Assembly (NCBI GenBank): GCA_016714985.1
Contig: JADKBS010000036.1
Coordinates: 34,835-98,834 of the forward strand
Direction of reading: 5' to 3'
Origin: Saprospiraceae bacterium
GTDB taxonomy: Bacteria; Bacteroidota; Bacteroidia; Chitinophagales; Saprospiraceae
Length of the DNA: 64,000 nucleotides
The notes under the pieces were generated by a model. It was given only the letters and a program-made list of their open reading frames with translations. It was not told the origin of the DNA and ran no database searches. Made by a program: the position numbers and the translations under genes. Below, piece after piece: positions 30,674 to 37,713 of the stretch. Within the stretch, counting starts at the first letter, position 1; each line of letters starts with the position of its first letter.

Positions 30674-31183
30674 TTACTTGGAAATGGAGCTTGGCAAAAT
30701 GCCAAAAGTATCTTGGAAGGTCTTGGAGAAATGCGAGAAGTCCTTAAACCCCACTTTGTAGGAGACTTCTTTGACTGAAAACTGGCGGGATTCCAATAAT
30801 ATTCTGGCCTGCTGCATCCTAAAATCACGGATGAAATCAGCGGGAGAAACATCCGTCAGCGCCTTCATTTTCCGAAAAAGCTGGCTGCGGCTCATACCGA
30901 TTTGGTCACAGAGTTGCGGCAGCGCAAAATCTTCATCCGAGTAGTTTTCGGCCACTATTTTTCTGATTTTTTGGATGAATGCGTCTTCGATGGCAATCTC
31001 TTCGCTCAACGCCGCCACTTTCGAGAAACGGGATAGTCCATTTTGCGAAGCGAAAAAAGCCACCATGCGCTGCCTATTTTCCAATATCATTTCCAGCGTG
31101 GCGAGCAGTTCTTTTTTGTCAAACGGTTTGGACAGATAGGCGTCGGCACCCCGCCGCAAGCCCGGCCAGCTTGGAGGCAGCAT
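30674..31183 (-). CDS. Hybrid two-component regulator, segment 4: end of receiver domain and AraC-type DNA-binding domain
   Basis: It begins with the second half of a receiver domain (RRGADAYLSKPFDKKEL, the conserved Lys of the SKPF motif) and ends with a helix-turn-helix AraC domain (LPQLCDQIGMSRSQLFRKM ... VKEVSYKVGFKDFSHFSKTF, with the usual closing FGILPSS). Joins segment 3 at about 31190, where one extra base gives MLIVLTAKADAASKLAGL. This is the DNA-binding output of an HTCS protein, whose target promoters are expected nearby. The barrel gene lies immediately downstream in the same direction. Confidence 0.88.
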   Translation of the reverse strand: MLPPSWPGLRRGADAYLSKPFDKKELLATLEMILENRQRMVAFFASQNGLSRFSKVAALSEEIAIEDAFIQKIRKIVAENYSDEDFALPQLCDQIGMSRSQLFRKMKALTDVSPADFIRDFRMQQARILLESRQFSVKEVSYKVGFKDFSHFSKTFQDTFGILPSSISK

Positions 31184-31419
31184 CTGCCTTCGCCGTCAAC
31201 AATAAGCATGGGGATATGGCTGGTGCGTTCGTCGTTTTTCAGCGTTTCCAGCACCTGGTAGCCATCCCGTTCGGGCATCATCACGTCGCTGATGATGAGG
31301 TCGGGGATGGTTTCCAGCGCCTTCTCGATGCCGATGCGGCCGTTGTAGGCGATGTCCAATTGGTAGTTGGCTTCAAGAATGCTCTTTAAATAGTCCACCA
31401 CATCGGGGTTGTCTTCCAT
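31087..31419 (-). CDS. Hybrid two-component regulator, segment 3: receiver domain
   Basis: The authentic part (31419 to about 31190) is the N-terminal two thirds of a CheY-like receiver: MEDNPDVVDYLKS with its acidic pair, then DLIISDVMMPERDGYQVL, whose Asp at about 31286 is the expected phosphate acceptor. It reads in from segment 2 at about 31425 (LLVMEDNPD) after a one-base correction. The remainder of the open frame (from VDGEGRCCL) is out of frame. Confidence 0.85.
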   Translation of the reverse strand: MEDNPDVVDYLKSILEANYQLDIAYNGRIGIEKALETIPDLIISDVMMPERDGYQVLETLKNDERTSHIPMLIVDGEGRCCLQAGRACGGVPTPICPNRLTKKNCSPRWK

Positions 31420-32609
31420 GACCAGCAGTTGCGGGCGGCCCGGTTCAAAATTGGTGGCTTCTGGGCTTCCTCATCACGAGGTTTTGCCGGCCGCAAGCCC
31501 TCGAATTGCTGCTTTGGTCTACCAAGGTGCAGCGCCTCGTCAAATGCCGGGAGGGGCAACACCCCTGCAGTATGGTTTTGCCGCACGGGTAGTTTCACCG
31601 TAAAGGTGGAGCCGGTGCCCAGCTTGCTTTCCACCGATATTTCGCCGCCCATCAGCTTCACCAATTCAAGCGTATGCGCCAGCCCGATGCCCGTTCCCTC
31701 TCCTGCACGGGTGGTCGAGCCGTCCACCTGGTAGAAGCGGTCGAAAATATTGGGCAGTTCAGCTTCGGGGATGCCGATGCCCGTGTCTTTTACTTGAATT
31801 ACGATTGACGATTGACGATTGACGATTGGGGTCGAAGGTGCCTCTCCAGATTTTTGTGGGAATAAATCGTCAATCGTCAATCGAACCTGAATTTCCCCAC
31901 CAGACGGCGTGAACTTCAAGGCATTGGACAGCAGATTGCTCATCACCTGCTGGATTTGTTCCGGGTCGAAGTCCATTTCCAATGCTTCTATCGTGGTGAA
32001 AAACCGCTGGGAAAGGTTGCGGCTGTTGGCATAGGTATGAAAGCTCTCGGTGACGTAGCGTAGGTAGGGGACGATGTTTCCCCGCTGCAAACGGAGCTTG
32101 AAAGTGCTGTCCTCCAGTTTAGACAAATCGAGCAATTGGTTGACGAGGCGGAGGAGGTTCTGCCCGTTGCGGGTTATCAAGCCAAGCCCTTTTTTTGCCG
32201 CTTGTTCCGTCAATCGTCCATCCGCTTCGGTGAGCCGTTCCGCCATCCCCAAAATCACCGTCAGCGGTGTGCGGAACTCGTGCGTGAGGTTGGTGAAGAG
32301 CCGACTCTTGAAGCTGTCCAATTCCTTGAGCCGCGCAAGGCCGCCTGCTGTTCGAGCTGCAACTGGCTTTGCAGTTCCAAGCGTTTTTTCAAAAAATAAA
32401 AAACGCCGTAGGCGATGCCCGCCAATGCCAGTGCATACAGCAGGTACGCCCACCAGGATGCCCACCAAGGCGGGTGTACCGTGAGCGGCAAGGCTATTTC
32501 CTCCGAAATCCAATGCCCCCGTGCGTCGAGCGCTTTTACCCGGAAAGTGTAGTTGCCGGAAGGCAAACTGGTAAAGGTCACGCTGCTGTTCGCCGAAGGC
32601 GTTGACCAA
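31386..32609 (-). CDS. Hybrid two-component regulator, segment 2: histidine kinase core
   Basis: The authentic part runs from about 32340 (RLKELDSFKSRLF) to about 31425. It contains the HisKA phosphoacceptor box (NLTHEFRTPLTVI, His near 32281), the N box (VMSNLLSNALKFTPSGG), G1 (DTGIGIPEAELPNIFDRF) and G2 (GEGTGIGLAHTLELVKLMGG) of the ATPase. Between the N and G1 boxes is an unusual insert of about 30 residues (LFPQKSGEAPSTPIVNRQ) encoded by a short tandem repeat with an inverted copy (31797-31883). Upstream codons of the open frame are out of frame. Confidence 0.88.
   Translation of the reverse strand: MVNAFGEQQRDLYQFAFRQLHFPGKSARRTGALDFGGNSLAAHGTPALVGILVGVPAVCTGIGGHRLRRFLFFEKTLGTAKPVAARTAGGLARLKELDSFKSRLFTNLTHEFRTPLTVILGMAERLTEADGRLTEQAAKKGLGLITRNGQNLLRLVNQLLDLSKLEDSTFKLRLQRGNIVPYLRYVTESFHTYANSRNLSQRFFTTIEALEMDFDPEQIQQVMSNLLSNALKFTPSGGEIQVRLTIDDLFPQKSGEAPSTPIVNRQSSIVIQVKDTGIGIPEAELPNIFDRFYQVDGSTTRAGEGTGIGLAHTLELVKLMGGEISVESKLGTGSTFTVKLPVRQNHTAGVLPLPAFDEALHLGRPKQQFEGLRPAKPRDEEAQKPPILNRAARNCWSWKTTPMWWTI
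31797..31883. repeat. In-gene heptamer tandem repeat with inverted copy
   Basis: The 7-bp word attgacg is repeated four times at 31799-31829 and its reverse complement (cgtcaat) about three times at 31867-31883, so the two arms can pair. It lies inside the kinase reading frame and adds amino acids between the N and G1 boxes without breaking the ATPase motifs. Similar short-word repeats occur in the window's intergenic gaps. Confidence 0.85.
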
Positions 32610-34765
32610 GTCTCGTCCTGCCCGTCGAGGAGGTAGCTGAACAGCGTCTGCCCATCCTTGCTGCCGCCGAGCAGGCCATACTCGATGCTGACGGTCTTGT
32701 TTCGGTAATAAACATCCAGCACTTGGCCCGGGGCATGAAACACCCTGTTAAGGATGGTGTCCGAACCCTCCTCGGTCATGGAAACTGAGCGAAGCAGGAG
32801 CTGCCCGCCGCCTTGCAGGCGGGCGTTTTGCGCCATGACTTTTTCGGGGTAAAAAGCCGTGACGCCCTTCACGCCGCCGAAAAACATGCGGCCATCGGAG
32901 GCTTTGAAAAAACTGGCCCGGTTGAACTCGTTGTCAGCCAGCCCGTCCTGTTTGTAGAAATTGAGGAAGCGCCCGCTGCCGATGCTGAACCTCGAAAGCC
33001 CGTTGAAGGTGGAGAGCCAAAGACAGGAGTCGCCCTCCGGCAACATGCCCACCACGATGTCGTTCGGCAGCCCCTCGGACTGGGTGTATCGCCGCCATTT
33101 GCCCGACCCATAATCGAGATGGACGAGGCCCTTCTCCGTGCCGAGCCAGAGGCTACCCTTGCCGTCGGGATGGATACATTTAAGCCCGGTCAACATATCC
33201 GGTTCATTTTCACCAAAACGTTTGAATTGCTCGGTGACGGGGTCAAGCGACCAAAGCATGGCACCACCGCCAAACCACAGCCTGCCGCTGGGCGGGTCGA
33301 AGACAATGTCTTCTATCGCTCCTTTTATGAGGATGTTGGTGATTTCCTTCCAAACGGGGGCACCTTGTGCGCCATCCAATTTATAAACCTTGTCTTGTAC
33401 TGCCCGCCACAAACCACCTTTGGCGTCGCTTGCAAAGGCACCGTAATCAATATAATTTAAAGTTGACTGGTAGGGGTTTATCAGCTGCCTTGTAGTCAGG
33501 TCAAAAACCTTCCCACTATTTAGCAGCAGTTTTCCCTTGAAAAAAAGCAGGTCGAAAGGCCCATAGTCAAATGGCAACAACGGCGAATAAATACTTTGCC
33601 TGCCTTTGGCTGGACTGATTTGGAAAATATTGTTATAAAAACTGGCGTAAACGCTGCCCTCCTCATCTTCGGCAAAGCCCCGGAAACTGCAATAGCCCCC
33701 GCATAAAACATGTTGCTCCGTAAAATAGGTATCGAACAAGGGGGTATTTGGCATGAGCTTCAAGAGGCCAACAGAACTGGTCGCCCAAATTGCGCCCGAT
33801 TTGTCCAAGGTCAATTTGAAGAACGTCGTTTGGTTTTGGATGATGGTTTCCAATTCCTTGCGGTAATCGAGCACCCTGTCCTGCTTGGCGTCATAAAAAA
33901 CCAGGTGTTTATCCGAGCAAGCCAACCAAAGATTGCCCTGAGGTGTCTCCACCAAATCATAAATCGAGTTTCGTCCGATTTGGATGAGCCGGCTGGCAGG
34001 GTGTGGCTGGAAAGCGTCCGCACCTTGTTCCAGGCGCTGAATTGCGTTGCCAAACGTCAAAAAGACCGAGTTGCGCTGCCCCGGCACGAGTCGGGTGATG
34101 CCCAATGTTAGGTTTTTTTCATAGGGCATACTTTGCAGTTTTTCGCCCTTTGGGCTAAACTTCAGGATGGCATCGTGGCCTTGGCTCACAAAGTACAGGT
34201 TGCCCAGCCCATCGCCACAGACCATTGTGTAGAAATTTTCCCGCCCAGCAACCACACCGCTCACCTCGACCATCCGGGCAATCTTTCCTTTTTGGAGCCA
34301 AAAAACGGCTACTTTTCCAGCCGCCTGTGCGGGGTATATCGCCACAATTTCACCGTTGCCCAATTTGAGGCAATGCCCGTTATTGGCATCGTATCCAGCG
34401 GGCAGTCGCCCTGCCACAGGAACGGCAGTCTCCTCCCCGGTCCGGGTGTTGATGCTGCCGATATGCCCTTCTATGCAATAGACCAGCAGTTCGCCGTCCG
34501 CTTGTATTTGCTGGAAATTGCCCCGGTCTTTATGAAAAATGGGATGCTTTGAATTGGAATGGGAGAGGAACTTCGCCCCGTCAAAACGGGTGGGGCGCAT
34601 GCCAGCATTGGCCCAGATAAAGCCCTGGGTGTCCTGAGCAATGCTATAGACCGAGTTTTGAGGCAAGCCATCGGAGACGGTGTACAATCGGAAGTCTGCT
34701 TTTTGCGCAGCGGCGAAAAGAGGTAGGAAGGAAAATAATATGGCAAGCACATTGACCTTTGGCAT
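32261..34765 (-). CDS. Hybrid two-component regulator, segment 1: signal peptide, beta-propeller sensor, Y_Y_Y domain, membrane helix
   Basis: The ATG at 34765 gives MPKVNVLAILFSFLPLFAAA, a signal peptide or uncleaved anchor. Residues 25-690 form the two seven-bladed Reg_prop propellers typical of the HTCS family (opening LYTVSDGLPQNSVYSIAQD; later GLPNDIVVGMLPEGD). A Y_Y_Y Ig-like domain follows (FSYLLDGQDETWS, LPSGNYTFRVKALD), then one transmembrane helix (WWAYLLYALALAGIAYGVFY). The frame breaks at about 32345, one base short, and continues in segment 2. The complete gene would be about 1,364 codons, normal for an HTCS. HTCS genes usually control polysaccharide-use operons by sensing periplasmic oligosaccharides; here no SusC/SusD pair is nearby, and the neighbours are the barrel and giant proteins. 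Confidence 0.9.
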   Translation of the reverse strand: MPKVNVLAILFSFLPLFAAAQKADFRLYTVSDGLPQNSVYSIAQDTQGFIWANAGMRPTRFDGAKFLSHSNSKHPIFHKDRGNFQQIQADGELLVYCIEGHIGSINTRTGEETAVPVAGRLPAGYDANNGHCLKLGNGEIVAIYPAQAAGKVAVFWLQKGKIARMVEVSGVVAGRENFYTMVCGDGLGNLYFVSQGHDAILKFSPKGEKLQSMPYEKNLTLGITRLVPGQRNSVFLTFGNAIQRLEQGADAFQPHPASRLIQIGRNSIYDLVETPQGNLWLACSDKHLVFYDAKQDRVLDYRKELETIIQNQTTFFKLTLDKSGAIWATSSVGLLKLMPNTPLFDTYFTEQHVLCGGYCSFRGFAEDEEGSVYASFYNNIFQISPAKGRQSIYSPLLPFDYGPFDLLFFKGKLLLNSGKVFDLTTRQLINPYQSTLNYIDYGAFASDAKGGLWRAVQDKVYKLDGAQGAPVWKEITNILIKGAIEDIVFDPPSGRLWFGGGAMLWSLDPVTEQFKRFGENEPDMLTGLKCIHPDGKGSLWLGTEKGLVHLDYGSGKWRRYTQSEGLPNDIVVGMLPEGDSCLWLSTFNGLSRFSIGSGRFLNFYKQDGLADNEFNRASFFKASDGRMFFGGVKGVTAFYPEKVMAQNARLQGGGQLLLRSVSMTEEGSDTILNRVFHAPGQVLDVYYRNKTVSIEYGLLGGSKDGQTLFSYLLDGQDETWSTPSANSSVTFTSLPSGNYTFRVKALDARGHWISEEIALPLTVHPPWWASWWAYLLYALALAGIAYGVFYFLKKRLELQSQLQLEQQAALRGSRNWTASRVGSSPTSRTSSAHR

Positions 34766-34797
34766 TCAACATATTTGGTAAAGCAAAAATACGGGCC

Positions 34798-35238
34798 CTA
34801 TTCCATTGACTTCAAATCGGGGCTCACGTACCCTTTCCTGGCTTCCACTGACATCATCCTTTCCTTGGTGTAAAACTCCGCCCACAGGTTGCGGTCGGCC
34901 AAAGTCTCATCGAAAAGCAGGTCATCGAGGGCATCTTGGTTCCAGTAGAGCTTGCCCGCTTCGTCGGCGAACATTTCCTTGAGCGCCCATAGCCAAAACA
35001 CGGTCAGTGTCTCGTGGTAGCCGTTCTGGTCGTCGTTCACACCGCCCACCGACTCGTTGAAGCGGCGGATGCGGGTGCGCATTTCGTCCAGGGCGCCGTC
35101 ACCGTATTGCGATAGCATCCAAAGCCCACCGATGAGGTGCGCCTCATGCGTCCATTCTTCCTTGCGAAGGGTACAGTTGTTGAAGCCGTTAAGCAGTTTT
35201 TCGGCATCAGCGAGGGAGTAGAGATAATCTTCTGTCAT
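34798..35238 (-). CDS. Conserved small protein of unknown function, 146 aa
   Basis: Intact ORF ending at a stop 33 bp after the start of the regulator gene region. It has no signal peptide or membrane segment and is acidic and soluble. Recognisable features are the conserved-looking EEWTHEAHLIGGLWML segment, with two His flanking an acidic residue, and GYHETLTVFWLWALKE. I have seen proteins of this size and pattern (WTHEAHL ... YHETLT) annotated only as hypothetical; the spaced His/Glu residues would suit a metal site, but that is a guess. Transcribed toward the regulator gene. Confidence 0.7.
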   Translation of the reverse strand: MTEDYLYSLADAEKLLNGFNNCTLRKEEWTHEAHLIGGLWMLSQYGDGALDEMRTRIRRFNESVGGVNDDQNGYHETLTVFWLWALKEMFADEAGKLYWNQDALDDLLFDETLADRNLWAEFYTKERMMSVEARKGYVSPDLKSME

Positions 35239-35239
35239 A

Positions 35240-35395
35240 GGCAGTGAAATTGGGAGATTGGAGATTGGAAATTAGGAAATTGGGGAAATTGAGGATTCAC
35301 GTAAGTAATTTCAATTCATCTTGCTGATTAACAGCGCCTTCTGTAATTTCTTAATTTCAATTAATTTCTCAATTTCAATTAATTACAAAACGCTG
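35240..35395. repeat. Low-complexity word repeats in the intergenic gap
   Basis: The gap holds a purine-rich series of attgg/aaattgg words (35245-35293) and, in opposite sense, aatttcaatt words (35340-35385), so the two blocks are roughly inverted copies. No ORF is present. Confidence 0.6.
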
Positions 35396-35396
35396 T

Positions 35397-36281
35397 TTAC
35401 TTACTGGTAGTGATGCTTTGGGCCACCTTTTCCATGCCCGGTTGGAATTTGTCCCCAGTGATGTCAATGTTCAAGCGGTTTTTCAAGTTTGCCACGATTT
35501 TGGGCAAATTCTGGCGAAGTTCCCGGTTCCTCGACAAGTCTCCTTGTAAGTCTTCGATGCCGATACGCTCCTGCATGCGGAAGGCAATTTCTTCATCCAG
35601 TTCCTTCAACCGCTGGTCAATGACAGCAGTGGACTCCCGAACGAATGACAGCTTGAAAAAAGAACCGTCAATCACCACGGCGATGAACCTTTTATCGGCA
35701 ATTTTCTCACCGACCATGGTATTTGCCGACTCCATTCCCACCCATGCCGACAAAAGGCTTTTGCTGGAAACCAACGACAACGTAACATCTGCTTCCCGAA
35801 TGCACTTGTTGATGAAAGCGGCAATATCCTCGCCAGGCTGCATGGCCTCCGAGTCAATGGTGACCTGAACACCCCTGGCATTGAGAAAATCCTTGACCTT
35901 GTGGGCCTGCTCCAGGTCTTCATGATTATAGGACAAGAAGACGACCGGCCCATTTTTCTTGGGTGCAGGATTATTGACAGGATTAGGCGTTGGGCTGTCC
36001 AGCACAACATCAACCGTGAGCTCGTCGGGTAGCCGCTTGGTCAATTCGATGAGGCTGTTCCTGATGATGTTGCCCGTCATGGTGGCGTATTCGCTGGTGA
36101 TGACGCCGTTCGTTTTTTCTTTTTGCAGCCGGTTCCATTGCCCTGCAAGGTTGAGGATGGTGTTGTCGTCGGGCAGGGCAGCCCGCAGGGCTTTGATGGC
36201 ATTCGTGACTTCGTCATTTACCAAAAGGTCAAGGATGTCGTTCTTTGTCATTGCAGATATGGACTGTAAACTATGGTTCAT
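35397..36281 (-). CDS. EAD11-TIR protein (predicted NAD-consuming immune effector)
   Basis: The product of 294 residues has two parts. Residues 11-88 (MTKNDILDLLVNDEVTNA ... LAGQWNRLQKEKTNGVI) match the effector-associated domain 11 pattern, a small helical adaptor of bacterial conflict systems with the LxxQWxRLxxEKxxGxI signature. Residues about 111-225 form a TIR domain: FLSYNHED at 115-122, then ADVTLSLVSSKSLLSAW with Trp180 and, four residues on, Glu184 in the position of the catalytic glutamate of NADase TIRs. ATG at 36281 or, more likely, 36251. Families with this architecture are predicted to be brought to a sensor protein through EAD-EAD pairing; no second EAD protein is seen here, so the partner must be elsewhere or absent. 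Activity is inferred only from motifs. Confidence 0.85.
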   Translation of the reverse strand: MNHSLQSISAMTKNDILDLLVNDEVTNAIKALRAALPDDNTILNLAGQWNRLQKEKTNGVITSEYATMTGNIIRNSLIELTKRLPDELTVDVVLDSPTPNPVNNPAPKKNGPVVFLSYNHEDLEQAHKVKDFLNARGVQVTIDSEAMQPGEDIAAFINKCIREADVTLSLVSSKSLLSAWVGMESANTMVGEKIADKRFIAVVIDGSFFKLSFVRESTAVIDQRLKELDEEIAFRMQERIGIEDLQGDLSRNRELRQNLPKIVANLKNRLNIDITGDKFQPGMEKVAQSITTSK

Positions 36282-36283
36282 GA

Positions 36284-36427
36284 GGTTTCAGGTTTCAGGT
36301 TTCAGGGGAAAACCTGCTAATCCCATTTTTATAAAAGTTTGGGGGCTATTAAAGCCATTTGTAAAATGCCAACTGCTACCATTCAACGAGTAACTCCGTG
36401 AAACTTGAAACCTAGAACCTGAAACCT
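36284..36427. repeat. Inverted word repeat gtttcag / ctgaaac
   Basis: Three tandem copies of gtttcag-type words (36285-36305) face two inverted copies in 36398-36427 (gaaacttgaaacc, gaacctgaaacc), separated by about 95 bp. The spacer contains no convincing ORF. This matches the word-like repeats in other gaps of the window. Confidence 0.7.
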
Positions 36428-36960
36428 TCACGAACCATTGGTATAAGTGAAGGGTCAAAAATAGGTGGAGTTCTGTGAATGCTGCATCAAATCGCATTTT
36501 TTTGAAGGACTTCCGCCATCCGAGGCCAAGGCCAGCAGTTTCTTCCCAAATCCACTCGCCCTTGCTCCTGTCGAGGGCTTTCAAATTGACCCAAGTACGG
36601 GTTTACCATATTCAACCATCGTTTGGAAGAAAAAATAAAAAAACTTCCCGATTTCCGATTAGGCTTTTACCTTTACCGTCACAAAAATAGTTTTGTTTAC
36701 CAGGACAATTGCTTTGTTGCCCTGTTGCTCATTTCTTTCGCTATTTGGTGAATAAATCCAAGCTGGCATTTTTAGCAACCGCTCCGTAAACAAGACAGGC
36801 TCGACCAGTCCAACATAAAATTCATTACATGGCTATCAGGTAGTTCCTTTAATTCATTGTGCCTATTCCGATTGAAACATGGTTTGCCATGCAATCAGAA
36901 ACCGCATACCTGAATTTTAAGCTACGACAAATATCAAACTAAATTATCAATTGTAAGCCG
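36428..36960. other. Non-coding gap upstream of the plus-strand repeat protein
   Basis: AT-richer than its surroundings; small open frames on both strands (for example minus 36288-36584) have no domain-like content and look spurious. No promoter with both Bacteroidota elements stands out. Transcription diverges here: the TIR gene leaves to the left, the repeat protein to the right. Confidence 0.55.
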
Positions 36961-37713
36961 ATGAAACAAGTAACGATTTACCCTTTCCCGTGGGAAAATG
37001 CCAGTTTAATCGTGCCGTCATCCCCGATTCGACGGTTTGCTGGCAAGCTTGGCGCCATTTCCAGGCTCCTGCTTCCAGCCATTTTCCTCTGCCTTTTAGG
37101 GGCAGTCCCTACTGCCAATGGCAACACAGTCGTTCCACACCCTACGGAAGTGGCACCCATCTCGCAGACTGCTGACTTGAGCTTGGTAAAAACGGTGAAC
37201 GACAACACCGCTGACCAGAACCAAGTGGTCACCTTTACGATTGTAGTGTCCAACGCAGGCAACAACCCCGCCACCAACGCATCTGTGAGGGACGTGGTGC
37301 CCGCAGGCATGACCTTCGTCGTTGGCTCGCAAACAGGCCCAGGCACCTACAACAGTGGTAGCCCGGGCACAACTGGGGTGAATTGGGAGAACCTCCTTAT
37401 CTCGGTCGGAGGCTCGGTAACGCTTGGCTTCCAAGCAACTGTTACTGGCGCTCCCGGCTCCACCATCACCAATTTTGCAGAGGTATTCACCAGTGCAGAA
37501 TCGGATCCCGACTCCACACCGGGCAATGGCAATATCGGCGAGGACGATGGCGACACAGAAGTCGTCACCGTCAATGCGGCCATCCCTCCCGTGGTGCTGA
37601 CCTGCCCGACAAACACTACAACCACGACCTGCCAAACACAGGCAGCAGTGAACGCTGCTTTGCCACTTGGTTGGCAACGGCCAGCGGCACAGGTGGTTGC
37701 AACGGTGTTTTGA
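36961..37713 (+). CDS. T9SS-exported repeat protein, N-terminal segment (signal peptide region, DUF11 domain, first Cys repeat)
   Basis: The ATG at 36961 gives a long N-region and a hydrophobic stretch (ISRLLLPAIFLCLLGAV) ending in TANG, a probable signal peptide. Residues about 75-200 are a DUF11/conserved-repeat domain (ADLSLVKTVNDNTADQNQ, FTIVVSNAGNNPATNASV, DVVPAGMTFV). From about 37590 the first copy of an 82-residue Cys-containing repeat begins (VVLTCPTNT ... CQTQAAVNAA). The frame breaks at about 37665 by one base, and from there the gene is read from many short segments. The full gene would end at the T9SS sorting domain at 42753, about 1,930 codons. Confidence 0.75.
   Translation: MKQVTIYPFPWENASLIVPSSPIRRFAGKLGAISRLLLPAIFLCLLGAVPTANGNTVVPHPTEVAPISQTADLSLVKTVNDNTADQNQVVTFTIVVSNAGNNPATNASVRDVVPAGMTFVVGSQTGPGTYNSGSPGTTGVNWENLLISVGGSVTLGFQATVTGAPGSTITNFAEVFTSAESDPDSTPGNGNIGEDDGDTEVVTVNAAIPPVVLTCPTNTTTTTCQTQAAVNAALPLGWQRPAAQVVATVF

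Noticed and set aside
10745..34765. Programmed ribosomal frameshifting as explanation of the breaks
   Set aside because: The breaks occur in both directions, at unrelated sequences and in several different genes; no shared slippery heptamer with a downstream structure was seen.
36288..36584. Minus-strand ORF of 98 codons upstream of the TIR gene
   Set aside because: Consists partly of the gtttcag word repeat; no signal peptide, no domain-like content, no start context.
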